A stretch of 64,000 nt of DNA from JAVBKX01 sp031553835 (GTDB lineage Bacteria > Bacteroidota > Bacteroidia > Bacteroidales > Azobacteroidaceae), in NCBI GenBank assembly GCA_031553835.1, contig JAVBKX010000023.1:107866-171865 (forward strand), written 5' to 3'. Below are positions 34,435 to 43,575 of this stretch, piece after piece; within the stretch, counting starts at the first letter, position 1; each line of letters begins with the position of its first letter. The position numbers and the translations under genes are program-made. The notes beneath the pieces are model-generated. The model made no database searches. It had not been told where the DNA came from and was given only the letters and a program-made list of their open reading frames with translations.

Positions 34435-34468
34435 TTTGTAGCCAATTAATAAAAAAAAATTAATTTTG
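34435..34468 (+). promoter_or_regulatory. Promoter of the kinase/FHA/PEGA block
   Basis: TTTG at 34435-34438, a 22-nt gap, then TAATTTTG at 34461-34468, 32 nt before the PP2C ATG. It is the only strong candidate found ahead of the tightly spaced genes from 34500 to 42549. Confidence 0.55.
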
Positions 34469-34499
34469 TACACTTTTGTTATATTATACATAAATTACG

Positions 34500-35240
34500 A
34501 TGGATAAACTTGCCCCGTTAATTATTCATGGGCAAGGGTTAAGAGAGAACGACGAAGATGCTTTCCGCTACGGAGCGATAGATGATAATGCCGCATTTTA
34601 TGTGGTATGTGATGGAGTAGGGGGTGCGCAAAAAGGAGAAGTAGCTTCAGAGCTTGCATGCAGTACAATTGCAGAATATTTACAACAACATCCGTTTTCT
34701 TCTTGCCCGGAACATGAGACATACATAAAGAAAATGTTAGAAAGTGTAGATCTGGCATTCGACCGGTATTTTGTTGATCACCCGAAAGCCAAAGGCATGG
34801 GTACAACACTTACCTTACTTTTATTATTCCCGAATCAGGCAATTATTGCTCATGTTGGAGATAGTAGGATATACTATGTCCGCAAAAATCAAGTGCTTTA
34901 TCAGACCCGGGATCATTCTTTGGTCAATGAATTGATGGAAAATGGGATCATTTCGGAAGAAGAAACCGAATCTCATCCGATGAAAAATGTAATCCTTCGG
35001 GCCATTCAGGGAGCGTCTGTCAAATCTTCAAAAGCGGATATTCATACAATCAACCAAATTATTCCGGGCGATTATTTTTTCCTGTGTACCGATGGTATCC
35101 TGGAAGGTATATCTTCAAACGAACTGGTATTAATATTGAATTCGTCCGTTCCCGATGCAGATAAGGCGGAAGAAATAAAGAAACGATGTGAAAATTTATC
35201 TCGAGACAATTATACGGCAATTTTAGTTCCAACCAATTAA
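34500..35240 (+). CDS. PP2C-family protein serine/threonine phosphatase
   Basis: The protein has 246 residues. It contains RENDEDAFRYGAIDDNAAFYVVCDGVGGAQKG near 16-47, with the metal-binding Asp residues of PP2C, GMGTTLTLLLLF near 98, HVGDSRIYYVR near 117, and FLCTDGILEGI near 195. It would dephosphorylate targets of the Ser/Thr kinase encoded four genes downstream. It is the first gene of the block. It has no membrane span, so it is cytoplasmic. Confidence 0.92.
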   Translation: MDKLAPLIIHGQGLRENDEDAFRYGAIDDNAAFYVVCDGVGGAQKGEVASELACSTIAEYLQQHPFSSCPEHETYIKKMLESVDLAFDRYFVDHPKAKGMGTTLTLLLLFPNQAIIAHVGDSRIYYVRKNQVLYQTRDHSLVNELMENGIISEEETESHPMKNVILRAIQGASVKSSKADIHTINQIIPGDYFFLCTDGILEGISSNELVLILNSSVPDADKAEEIKKRCENLSRDNYTAILVPTN

Positions 35241-35258
35241 TTCTCAAATTTGACACGT

Positions 35259-35906
35259 ATGAAAATACGGAAATATACAATCGGACGTAGTCACGATAAT
35301 GACGAGGTAATCAATGAACCCGATGTTAGCGCGCATCACGCTGTGATTTATGTAATTGGCGGTGTGGTCTCCATTGATGATTTGAATTCATCCAATGGAA
35401 CTTTCCACAATGGGTATCGCATCAAGACCACAGTATTGAGTATTAATTCCTGTGTCAAAATAGCGAATAAATATCCCATTAACCTGGCTCCGTTTTTTGA
35501 ACAATACAATTCTGATTTTCAGATGGATGCCGATAAAAATTATATCAGGCAGTTTGATGAGTTGGAATTTGTATGGGAAGACAATGAAAAACAAAAGCAA
35601 AAAATGGAAAACAAAGTGAAACGCAACAATTTCCTTACGCGTACACTGATGTTTGTCATACCCTGTATTGTTGTATCGTTTGTGGTGGACAAAACGTATT
35701 ATATGCCGTTTTCATTGATATTGGGGACGTTGACCAACTCGCTGTCATTGGGAGATAAAAAATTAAAAAGAGAACGAAAAGGATTAGAAGTAGCATTCAA
35801 AAGTAAATATAAATGCCCTTGTTGCAGCGTTCAACTGCATGACGACTGGCAAGTGTTGAAAAATCAGAAAGAATGCATGCAGTGCAAAGCTATTTGGAGT
35901 TTGTAA
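35259..35906 (+). CDS. FHA-domain protein with a membrane hairpin and C-terminal zinc ribbon
   Basis: The protein has 215 residues from the ATG at 35259. The FHA domain (residues 1-70) shows YTIGRSHDNDEVINEPDVSAHHAVI and DLNSSNGTFHNGYRI, the phosphothreonine-binding GRS, SAHHA and NG motifs. A charged linker (about 95-125) leads to two hydrophobic segments (about 128-160). The last 35 residues hold CPCC and CMQC, a four-Cys zinc ribbon. It is probably an adaptor that recruits kinase-phosphorylated proteins to the membrane. Its TAA stop shares one base with the next ATG (35904-35908). Confidence 0.82.
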   Translation: MKIRKYTIGRSHDNDEVINEPDVSAHHAVIYVIGGVVSIDDLNSSNGTFHNGYRIKTTVLSINSCVKIANKYPINLAPFFEQYNSDFQMDADKNYIRQFDELEFVWEDNEKQKQKMENKVKRNNFLTRTLMFVIPCIVVSFVVDKTYYMPFSLILGTLTNSLSLGDKKLKRERKGLEVAFKSKYKCPCCSVQLHDDWQVLKNQKECMQCKAIWSL

Positions 35907-36370
35907 TGTATGGAAAATCAATGGTAGATATGGAAGAGAAAAGGAAAGAAGATTGTCACCCCGGTTCTTATGGAAAATTGTGGTTGGCCGACGGAACGGA
36001 ATATTCGTTGAAATTAGGACCTAACATGATTGGTCGTGTGTCCGGAATTTTTAAGAATGATGTTGGAATTTCCACAGAAGATTTATACTTAGGCCGGCAG
36101 CATTTTATCGTTGAAGTGACGCTCAATAAGTTTGGTTTTTGCGATTATATTATTTCCGATAATAAATCAAAAAATGGGACTACCATCATTTTTGCTGCCA
36201 ATAACATGAAAAAAATGTTGAAACCGACCGATAAAGTGTATTTGAAAAATGGAGATCTGATTTCGGCCGGCAAAACTATTTTTAAATTGAAAGCGCTCAA
36301 TCAGCAAGTGACAGAAGTGATGGAATCAGCAGGAGATTTGGGTGGTAAAACTCAGATAGGTAACCGATAA
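35906..36370 (+). CDS. FHA-domain protein
   Basis: The protein has 154 residues from the ATG that overlaps the preceding stop. A single FHA domain fills most of it: NMIGRVSGIFKNDVGIS, LYLGRQHFIVEV and SDNKSKNGTTIIFAANN. The SxxH element is replaced by GRQHF. It has no membrane span. The gene ends 4 nt before the kinase, so it is likely a direct kinase partner or substrate. A second ATG at 35921 is possible. Confidence 0.8.
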   Translation: MYGKSMVDMEEKRKEDCHPGSYGKLWLADGTEYSLKLGPNMIGRVSGIFKNDVGISTEDLYLGRQHFIVEVTLNKFGFCDYIISDNKSKNGTTIIFAANNMKKMLKPTDKVYLKNGDLISAGKTIFKLKALNQQVTEVMESAGDLGGKTQIGNR

Positions 36371-36374
36371 CAGC

Positions 36375-38132
36375 ATGGCGGAAAAGACGGAATTAAAAGC
36401 AGGAACTCAACTGCAAAATGGCAAATATACGCTTGAAAAGAAAATCGGTTCGGGCGGATTTGGAATTACATACAAAGGAGTGTGGAAAATAGAAGTGCCC
36501 ACGCCTTTAGGCGCCACTACTGTCGATTACCATGTCGCAGTAAAAGAATTCTTTTTTGAAGAATATTGTTCGCGTGATATTGAAACCGGCCGCGTACTCG
36601 TAAACTCTGAAAAAGGCCAGGAGCTATTTGACAAATTCAAAGAAAAATTAAAGAAAGAAGCAGCGATCCTGCTGAAACTGGAACATCCAAATATTGTCAA
36701 TGTTTCCGAAGTATTTGAGGAAAACAACACCGCCTATATGGTGATGGAATATATCGACGGAAGGAACCTCAAAGACCTGATTGGAAAAGAAAGCCAATAT
36801 AAATTGGATGATGCTTTGAAAATCATCAAACAGGTCGGAAACGCACTGCACTATATTCATTCTCACAATATTATCCATTTGGACGTAAAACCTGCCAATA
36901 TCTTGATTGATGAGGCCGGAAATGCAAAATTGATCGATTTTGGAATCGCCAAGCAATATACCGATGGAAATCCTGAAACACAAGCGGCCACCGTCGCTAC
37001 TTTTTCAAAAGGATATTCTCCGATCGAACAATATGCGGTAAACCGCAAAGAAAAATATGGCGCCCATACAGATGTATATGCCTTGGGTGCAACCTGTTAC
37101 CATTGTCTTACAGGCGAGGTGCCCATCGAATCGGCTACCCGTTTGGAAGAAGAATTGGTTCCTCCCAGCCGTTTGAATCCTCAGATTCCGATTCATGTAG
37201 AATGGGCGATTCAAAAAGCCATGGAACTGAAATATAAAGATCGCTTTGCTTCTGTCGCCGAATTTATCGAAGCGTTGGATTCGCAGCAGATCGATTGGTC
37301 GGGAACAACTCAAGTGACCAGGGAGGGAAAAACCATACTGCAAAATGGTCTGGAAGAATTGGATACACTCTATGTTGTCGCTCCCAAAGCAACCTCCGTT
37401 TCCACCTCCGAAAAAAAGACTGTTATCTCGAAAGTCAATCAAAAGAAAAATAAAGGCGAAAAGTCTGAAATATTGAATGCCGATAGTCAAGAATGCAGGC
37501 AGGAGGAGCAAAAACAGGAAAAACGGAAATTAAAACCCGTTTTAGTGTGGAGCGTATCCATTGCAGTCGTTGCTATATTAGCGATATGGGCGGCGCTTTA
37601 TTTGATTCCGGTTCATTTACCTGCCGCATCAAACAATCCGGTTCAACCGGTTGTTACACCTGCCCAACCAGACAAAGAGGCTGCTCCGGTTGTTACTCAA
37701 CCGAAGGAGGATCAAACTCCCATAACGCCGGAGCCGGAACCATCTGTCACTCAACCGGCAGTCGAAAACAAACCATCTCAGCAGATGCCGGTGGCAGAAC
37801 AGCCGAAAACTCAAGAGAAAACGAATACTCAGCCGGTGGCTCCCTCCAATACGGTTTCTCCTTCCGCTGGCGCTACAACGGCAGTCAGCACAAAGACAAT
37901 ATCCATTCAGGGACATACTTATACCGGTGGAGTGAAAAATGGAAAACCTGAAGGAAAGGGAAAAATCATATATTCCGGTAACGATCGTGTTTCTCCCGAT
38001 GATGTGAAAAAAAATATGGCCGCACCCGGTGATTATCTGGAAGGATATTGGCACGACGGTTTATTGGAAAAAGGTATCTTATACGACCGGAGTGGTACCA
38101 AAAAAGCGACGATTATCATAGGGAGATATTGA
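36375..38132 (+). CDS. Transmembrane serine/threonine protein kinase with MORN-like C-terminus
   Basis: The protein has 585 residues. The kinase domain covers about 15-300: GSGGFGITYKG (glycine loop, 25-35), VAVKEFF with Lys57, HLDVKPANILI with catalytic Asp170, and DFGIA at 188-192. The usual HRD arginine is Leu, making this a non-RD kinase, and the activation segment has SKGYSPIEQYA. A basic linker leads to one membrane span near 387-410 (VLVWSVSIAVVAILAIWAAL). An external Pro/Thr/Gln-rich stretch (about 415-510) ends in MORN-like repeats (YTGGVKNGKPEGKGKIIY, YLEGYWHDGLLEKGILY). No PASTA domain is present. It is likely the hub of this block. Confidence 0.92.
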   Translation: MAEKTELKAGTQLQNGKYTLEKKIGSGGFGITYKGVWKIEVPTPLGATTVDYHVAVKEFFFEEYCSRDIETGRVLVNSEKGQELFDKFKEKLKKEAAILLKLEHPNIVNVSEVFEENNTAYMVMEYIDGRNLKDLIGKESQYKLDDALKIIKQVGNALHYIHSHNIIHLDVKPANILIDEAGNAKLIDFGIAKQYTDGNPETQAATVATFSKGYSPIEQYAVNRKEKYGAHTDVYALGATCYHCLTGEVPIESATRLEEELVPPSRLNPQIPIHVEWAIQKAMELKYKDRFASVAEFIEALDSQQIDWSGTTQVTREGKTILQNGLEELDTLYVVAPKATSVSTSEKKTVISKVNQKKNKGEKSEILNADSQECRQEEQKQEKRKLKPVLVWSVSIAVVAILAIWAALYLIPVHLPAASNNPVQPVVTPAQPDKEAAPVVTQPKEDQTPITPEPEPSVTQPAVENKPSQQMPVAEQPKTQEKTNTQPVAPSNTVSPSAGATTAVSTKTISIQGHTYTGGVKNGKPEGKGKIIYSGNDRVSPDDVKKNMAAPGDYLEGYWHDGLLEKGILYDRSGTKKATIIIGRY

Positions 38133-38150
38133 TCATAAAAATACAGATGT

Positions 38151-39269
38151 ATGTTTAAAACAGGATTAATCATTATTACGCTATTATTTTCGATACCATT
38201 GTCGGCATTGGATTTCGGCACACAATATGTTCAGGAAAATTATGAACGATTGCCCGATTTACTTCGGATTGCCATTGGCGAACAGCCCAAAGAAGGGGTT
38301 ACGCGCTACACTTCCAATGAGTTGGCGGCCGGCAGCATGGTCAAAGTTTCCACCGTTCGCGGCAACCGGATGATGCATATCGGCTTTGATTTGTTTAAAG
38401 ATACGGAAATAGCATCGGATGCTCGCGAAGTGTATTCTTTTTTGGAAAATTCATTATTGTATTTGGCGCTTCAACCTTCATCTGAAATACTGAAGGCTGC
38501 GGAGAAAAGATCTATTGTTTTGCTGTTGGATAAAAACAAAATTACTTCAACCAAAAATTTGTCCATCCCTTTTGCTCCTGTCATTAAATCAAGCCGGTTT
38601 TCCATTCACTGTGAAAACGGACGGTATCTCTGTACCTGGGAATTGCCTGCCAATAAAAGTTTTTCCATTGCTTTTCCTTCCGATATTAATATCATTACCG
38701 GCATGGACAAAGGCGAATTGGAATTAGACCTGATGAACCGGTTGAAATCTTTTGCCGCTCCAAATGCTTCTGTATTCGAATATAAAGGAGATGTGCAGTT
38801 GCCTAATGGATTGCATATTCAAACCGGAACGGCCTGGCAGGATGATAATTTTCGTTCGGATATTTATTTGACGAAGAAAAACGATACCGAGTATTTACCC
38901 GTATTTTCGACCAAATTTCCGGTGGAATCATTTTCCAATCTGTTTTTATGCAACATGCCGATTACAGGCGTCCGGTTGGCTATTACCCAGCCTTTGTATG
39001 GCAATCGCTCTGAAGTATATACAGTAACATTACCTCAATTGAAAGCATTTTTGTCTCAACATGCGCAAACCTATTTCGGGATGCAGGAAGAAAATGCAAC
39101 ATCAATGAAAGCCACTGTTATTTATTATAATCCCGTATTTCAATATGTTCACATGGTGGTGGTCGAAACAGAGAAAGCTACCTTATTCAGTACCGGTGAA
39201 AAAATATTGCAGGCTACTTTATATGCGTATATTCCGCAACACAATTATATACATACAATAACCAAATAA
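38151..39269 (+). CDS. Exported protein of unknown function
   Basis: The protein has 372 residues. It begins with a signal peptide (KTGLIIITLLFSIPLSALDF); the rest is mixed strands and helices without Cys motifs or known catalytic signatures. A low-complexity Lys/Thr stretch (KNKITSTKN) lies near residue 125. It starts 18 nt after the kinase gene and is followed 11 nt later by another exported protein. It is therefore inferred to be part of the same periplasmic or outer-membrane function. Family not recognised. Confidence 0.7.
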   Translation: MFKTGLIIITLLFSIPLSALDFGTQYVQENYERLPDLLRIAIGEQPKEGVTRYTSNELAAGSMVKVSTVRGNRMMHIGFDLFKDTEIASDAREVYSFLENSLLYLALQPSSEILKAAEKRSIVLLLDKNKITSTKNLSIPFAPVIKSSRFSIHCENGRYLCTWELPANKSFSIAFPSDINIITGMDKGELELDLMNRLKSFAAPNASVFEYKGDVQLPNGLHIQTGTAWQDDNFRSDIYLTKKNDTEYLPVFSTKFPVESFSNLFLCNMPITGVRLAITQPLYGNRSEVYTVTLPQLKAFLSQHAQTYFGMQEENATSMKATVIYYNPVFQYVHMVVVETEKATLFSTGEKILQATLYAYIPQHNYIHTITK

Positions 39270-39280
39270 ATAATGCAAAT

Positions 39281-40309
39281 ATGAATCTGAAAGCATTTTT
39301 ATCCGCCCTGTTATTATTGATCTTCATGATGCCTTTGGCCTATGGGATGAAAGATGTTCCCTCCGAAGTGAAAGTGACACTGACCAGCGGATATCCAACT
39401 TCCTCCTTTAAACGGACTGTAGAACGAAATTGTTCGGAACTATTGACCATGCTTAGCTCGGCTTATATTCAACAAGATCAGTTGTTAGCGCTTCATTCCG
39501 GTATTATGACGGAAAAAGGAATCGAAAGTCTCAATTTTACCTGGAGCGCTACGCCTTTTTATTGTACGGAGCCTGCCATCTGCGACGTTCTGATAAAGAC
39601 AACATCCGGCTACCAATTACGTAATATCCCGGTTTTTGCCAATGAGGAAGAAAATGAAATCGGAATCGATCTGGATAGCCGGGGTAATATTTCCGAGGTG
39701 TTTTTTTCTGTACCGATGCATCAATATAAAAACCTGATGGCCGGAAGCAATGAAGTTGTGGACCAAACTCGTAGAGAAATCCTGCTGAACTTTCTGGAAG
39801 GCGTGAGGACAGCTTATATGCGAAAAGATATCAATTACATTGAAAATATATACAGCGATAAAGCATTGATTATTGTGGGGCGCCAGGTGCAGAAAACCGA
39901 TCACAATACAATACAATTGAGAGATAATTCGGGAAAAGAAGTCTTTTACAAACCGGCGCCTGTCGGAACCGAATATAAGCGGATGACCAAACAGGAATAT
40001 ATTCGGGGATTGCGGGATGTATTTCGTCGGAATAAGAGTATTCGGCTGAAATTCAACGAGATTCAGATTGCGCAAAATAAAAAAACAGGATATGAAAGCT
40101 ATTATGGCGTATCCATGATACAAGATTGGAATTCGGATACCTACAGCGATTCGGGCTTGTTATTTTTCCTCATTGAATTCAGGGATAATCAACCGCCTCT
40201 CATTTGGGTGCGCTCGTGGCAGGATGCCAGTACAACATCTCACGCAGAAGCCATCAATATGGGTGATTTTAAAATTCCCAGACCTGATTCGATTAAACAA
40301 AATTATTAA
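39281..40309 (+). CDS. Exported NTF2/SnoaL-like protein
   Basis: The protein has 342 residues. The signal peptide is LKAFLSALLLLIFMMPLAYG. The C-terminal half (about 165-330) looks like an NTF2/SnoaL cone fold: LNFLEGVRTAYMRKDINYIE, LIIVGRQV, TKQEYIRGLRDVFRRN, YYGVSMIQDW, GLLFFLIEFRD and LIWVRSWQ. The N-terminal half repeats a similar length without a clear motif. Such domains bind small ligands or act as structural modules. It is tightly packed between two exported proteins of the block. Confidence 0.68.
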   Translation: MNLKAFLSALLLLIFMMPLAYGMKDVPSEVKVTLTSGYPTSSFKRTVERNCSELLTMLSSAYIQQDQLLALHSGIMTEKGIESLNFTWSATPFYCTEPAICDVLIKTTSGYQLRNIPVFANEEENEIGIDLDSRGNISEVFFSVPMHQYKNLMAGSNEVVDQTRREILLNFLEGVRTAYMRKDINYIENIYSDKALIIVGRQVQKTDHNTIQLRDNSGKEVFYKPAPVGTEYKRMTKQEYIRGLRDVFRRNKSIRLKFNEIQIAQNKKTGYESYYGVSMIQDWNSDTYSDSGLLFFLIEFRDNQPPLIWVRSWQDASTTSHAEAINMGDFKIPRPDSIKQNY

Positions 40310-40329
40310 ACCATATAAACTAAGAATTT

Positions 40330-42549
40330 ATGAAAACAAGAAAAGTGCTATTCGCTCTGTTAGGGTTGTTTTTTGCATGCTGCATGACAGCTCAAAATCA
40401 GGAAGAGCTTTTTGTTGAACGGCTGTCTGACGGCGAAGGATATGCCATCGGAACCAAAGATTGTAGCGTTGGAGACATTGTGCTTACCATCAAAAGCGAC
40501 ATTCCATCCTTGATTTTTGAATCAAATATGGCCGATTTTCCTCCTATCAAATACGATATGCAACTTCATCAATATGTATTTTGCCATCCTAAGCAAAATT
40601 TTATTTTGACAGTCAGTTCGCCAAGCCATTTGTCCAAAGATATTCTTATTGATGGCAAATCATTAGTATATGCTTATAAAATAACATCTAAAGCCGCTAC
40701 AGGTAAAGTGTATTTCAAAACCAATCCGGATAATGCTTTGGTCGATTTCGGATTGTCGGGACTAAGTCCGCAATTGACAGCCAATCCGATTCAAATGAAT
40801 GCAGGAGAATATAAAGTGCGGATTAGTAAAGTCGGCTACCTTTCAATCGATACTACCGTAATTGTACCCAGCGACGGCAGCACCAAAATGTTGAATGTTA
40901 ATTTAACTCCTACTTTTGCTACCGTCCAATTGGATGTCAAGACAGCCGATATGACACCGTTTCAGATGTATCCGGTGATCGACATCGATTCTGCGCACAT
41001 TTACATGTCTGATATGCTTGATCCAAGTAAAATCAGATCATTTGATGATGCCGGCAACCTGGAATATTACAAAATCTATAAAGGCGGATTCATTCCTGTT
41101 CCTCCCGGAGTGTACAATGTACGGATCAATACACCGGGATTTAAAACATATTCTGCAGTGCTTCAGGCTCCTAAAGGAACTGCAACTCCTTTGACGGCGA
41201 AATTGGAACCGATTACCGGTTATCTTACCATTGTAGATAAAGGCGGAACCATGGGCGCCACTGTGTTTTTAGATAATGAAGTGATAGGTACAGCGCCTTT
41301 ATTCAGGCATAAAGTAAGAATTGGAACCCATAAACTGCGTTTTGAAAAAGAAGGTTTTTTGACTTCGGAAAAAGAATATAAAGCGATCATAGCGGAAGAT
41401 GTGGAAGAAACCGTTGAAGTATTGATGACTGTATTTAAACAATTTCGCATTGTGAGCGCGCCTCCGGCCGCCGAAATTTTTGTGAATGGTGAACGGGAAG
41501 GTTTTACTCCCGCAGATATTTTCCTGAATGAAGGTAAGCACGAAGTTACGGTGAAAAAATCAGGATTCCTGGAATTCAAAAAAACATTAGTGATCAGTCC
41601 TACCGGTAACAATTTGACCGATACTATTATATGTACCCTTTCTCCCAATTACCCGATTACGGTGAAAAGTGAAGAAGATCATTTGAAAATTGTAGTCAAA
41701 AAAGGAAATGAAGTAATCAGCACCGGTAGTTACGAAACACCGGCAGAATTGCAGTTGCCGTATGGCAATTATCAGTTGCAGCTGCTGGATGCCAATCATA
41801 AGACACGCTTCAAAGGAAAGTTCCGTCATGATGGATCAACAAAAGTAGATGCTCCTTGTTATTCCATGGGAACGTTTACCGCTTTAGTCGGCGATTATTT
41901 TGTTACCTCTCCCGAAGCAAAAACATCTGATAGCTATAGTACCGATGCCAGTTTTTATAATTTGATGGCTACAGCCCATTTTGGACGGTTTACTTTATTC
42001 CCCGGTTTATCTACCTCCCTGATCAAAGGCGCTGCCTTTAAGTTGAATGATCAGTGGAAAGGAAAACCGTTAGGAGTGCAAGTAGAAGGTACAAATAATA
42101 TTCCATTGTATGACGATTACCTGTTTGGACTCAGCGGATTATTTATCAATGGAGAATTCAGACTTGGAGGATCCATCGTGAAAAACCTGGATATGGATTT
42201 TGTCGGAACTTATGCCTGGTATCCTGAACTGAAGGCCTTTTTACCTATGAGCCATATTGATGGAGCAGAAATGTTTTTCGGACTTGAATTCTCTACCCGG
42301 ATTTCCTATTTTAATGTCAATTTCAAATTAGGACAGGAAATGTTCAAAGGTAATTATAACTTTTATGCCAATAAAGATGGAGAATCCATGACTCTTCCCA
42401 ATCAAAATGAGACAGACGAAAAATTCTGGTCCCGTCCATTCGATCTAAGCAATTTTGTATTTACCGTCGGATTCACTTTGGGAGAAAAAGTATCCAGAGG
42501 AAACAACATGTTGAGATTGTGGCAAAAACCATTAGTGTCCAGTTATTAA
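40330..42549 (+). CDS. PEGA-domain envelope protein with a beta-rich C-terminus
   Basis: The protein has 739 residues: signal peptide (VLFALLGLFFACCMTAQ), then several PEGA-like units (residues about 127-185, 230-295, 295-365 and 370-435). Examples are YKVRISKVGYLSIDTTV, GVYNVRINTPGFKTYSAVL, KLRFEKEGFLTSEKEY and HEVTVKKSGFLEFKKTL. The last 230 residues read as amphipathic strands (RFTLFPGLSTSLIKG, YFNVNFKLGQEMFKG, FVFTVGFTLGEKVSRG) and may form a small barrel or a surface domain. PEGA domains are often surface-exposed or link to cell-wall complexes. It is the largest exported product of the block. An inverted repeat follows. Confidence 0.8.
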   Translation: MKTRKVLFALLGLFFACCMTAQNQEELFVERLSDGEGYAIGTKDCSVGDIVLTIKSDIPSLIFESNMADFPPIKYDMQLHQYVFCHPKQNFILTVSSPSHLSKDILIDGKSLVYAYKITSKAATGKVYFKTNPDNALVDFGLSGLSPQLTANPIQMNAGEYKVRISKVGYLSIDTTVIVPSDGSTKMLNVNLTPTFATVQLDVKTADMTPFQMYPVIDIDSAHIYMSDMLDPSKIRSFDDAGNLEYYKIYKGGFIPVPPGVYNVRINTPGFKTYSAVLQAPKGTATPLTAKLEPITGYLTIVDKGGTMGATVFLDNEVIGTAPLFRHKVRIGTHKLRFEKEGFLTSEKEYKAIIAEDVEETVEVLMTVFKQFRIVSAPPAAEIFVNGEREGFTPADIFLNEGKHEVTVKKSGFLEFKKTLVISPTGNNLTDTIICTLSPNYPITVKSEEDHLKIVVKKGNEVISTGSYETPAELQLPYGNYQLQLLDANHKTRFKGKFRHDGSTKVDAPCYSMGTFTALVGDYFVTSPEAKTSDSYSTDASFYNLMATAHFGRFTLFPGLSTSLIKGAAFKLNDQWKGKPLGVQVEGTNNIPLYDDYLFGLSGLFINGEFRLGGSIVKNLDMDFVGTYAWYPELKAFLPMSHIDGAEMFFGLEFSTRISYFNVNFKLGQEMFKGNYNFYANKDGESMTLPNQNETDEKFWSRPFDLSNFVFTVGFTLGEKVSRGNNMLRLWQKPLVSSY

Positions 42550-42552
42550 TGA

Positions 42553-42616
42553 GTTGAGAATGGAGAGTTGAGAGTGGAGAATTATTCACTCTCAACTCTC
42601 AATTCTCCATTCCTCA
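42553..42616. repeat. Dispersed GAGAATTGAGA-type inverted repeat
   Basis: Arms AGAGTTGAGAGTG (42564-42576) and CACTCTCAACTCT (42587-42599) pair perfectly. Outer arms GAGAATGGAG and CTCCATTCCTC extend the stem with an asymmetric insertion. It is the same family as the repeat at 28572-28632 and sits just before the ASKHA-like lipoprotein gene. Confidence 0.75.
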
Positions 42617-42622
42617 GCGACT

Positions 42623-43507
42623 ATGTTTTTTCGTTTTACATACCAAATTATATGCTGTATCTGGATTGTCAGCCTGATCTGTGGCTGTAAAGATACAGAG
42701 CCGGAGTCTTTCCGGTATGTTCCTCCGGTACCGGTCAATGGAAAATTGAAAGGGGTTGTGGAATTAGGTTCGTATGGATTCAATTCTTTTATTATTAATG
42801 TAGATGAGCAACGTAATTGGGAATTGAAAAATGCGGAATTCGGCATGAATACCATATACAATACAGACGATGTCAAAAATATTGTAAGTGTATTGAAAGA
42901 ATACATCAGCCACATGGAATCCTTTGGCATACTAAATCAGGAAATTCATTTTATAGTCAGCTCCGGAGCCATCAAAGAACCCAAAGTCCAAAATCTGATT
43001 CGTATAATCAAAGATACCGGATACATTGTTAATATTGCTACCCCTGAACAGGAAGCGCAATACGCTTTCCGGAGTATTCTCCCTAATGCATTCAGGCGGC
43101 ACGCATTTGTAGTAGATATCGGTTCGGGAAATACCAAAATAGCCTGGGAAACAGGAAAAGAAATTTACACGCTGGAAACTGTCGGCGCGCGTTACCTGCA
43201 ACGCGGCATCACGGATGAAAAAGCAGAGCAGGATGTGGTATTACAGGCATCGCAAGTACCGGAAGAATATCGGGAAGTTTGCTTCATTATCGGAGGCGTA
43301 CCCTATGAAATGGCTAAACCGCATCGTAAAAACAAAGAACGTTATACCGTATTGCGCCGTCCGTCGGATTATTATTTTGGTGACGAACGGAAAGATTCGG
43401 GCGTGAATATTTATAAAGCTATTCGGGAAACTACCGGTTGCGAACGTTTTGTATTCGATTGGAGCGGAAATTTTGCCATCGGATTTTTGTTATCATTGAA
43501 TTATTAA
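42623..43507 (+). CDS. Lipoprotein with an ASKHA (Ppx/GppA-like) fold
   Basis: The protein has 294 residues. A lipobox ends the signal peptide (IVSLICGC, Cys near residue 22). The ASKHA pattern follows: phosphate-1-like VVELGSYGFNSFIINVD, FIVSSGAIKEPK with NIATPEQEAQYAF (as in exopolyphosphatase/GppA, compare S-G-E-E-E-A), and phosphate-2 VVDIGSGNTKIAW near 160-172, then FIIGGVPYEMAKP. Ppx/GppA act on polyphosphate or pppGpp in the cytoplasm; here the protein appears to be exported and lipid-anchored, which is unusual because ATP is scarce outside. It may bind another phosphate ligand. It lies in the kinase/PEGA block after an inverted repeat. Confidence 0.72.
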   Translation: MFFRFTYQIICCIWIVSLICGCKDTEPESFRYVPPVPVNGKLKGVVELGSYGFNSFIINVDEQRNWELKNAEFGMNTIYNTDDVKNIVSVLKEYISHMESFGILNQEIHFIVSSGAIKEPKVQNLIRIIKDTGYIVNIATPEQEAQYAFRSILPNAFRRHAFVVDIGSGNTKIAWETGKEIYTLETVGARYLQRGITDEKAEQDVVLQASQVPEEYREVCFIIGGVPYEMAKPHRKNKERYTVLRRPSDYYFGDERKDSGVNIYKAIRETTGCERFVFDWSGNFAIGFLLSLNY

Positions 43508-43528
43508 ATTGGAAACGATTTGAAGCAA

Positions 43529-43556
43529 TGGAGAGTGAGGAAGAATGGAGAATGGA
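43529..43556. repeat. Fragment of the GAGAATTGAGA repeat family
   Basis: The stretch AATGGAGAGTGAGGAAGAAT followed by GGAGAATG resembles one arm of the dispersed repeat at 28572 and 42553. It lies in the 68-nt gap before the outer-membrane protein. Confidence 0.4.
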
Positions 43557-43575
43557 AATAAAGCAAAATAAGTTT

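Noticed and set aside
37493..37951. A 152-codon frame overlapping the kinase
   Set aside because: It is a Gly/Ser-rich shadow of the Pro/Thr-rich linker in another frame; the kinase frame is clearly the coding one.
43438..43575. In-frame extension of the DUF481-like protein into the lipoprotein gene
   Set aside because: It would overlap the lipoprotein coding sequence by 70 nt and displace the signal peptide; the ATG at 43576 fits a secreted protein.
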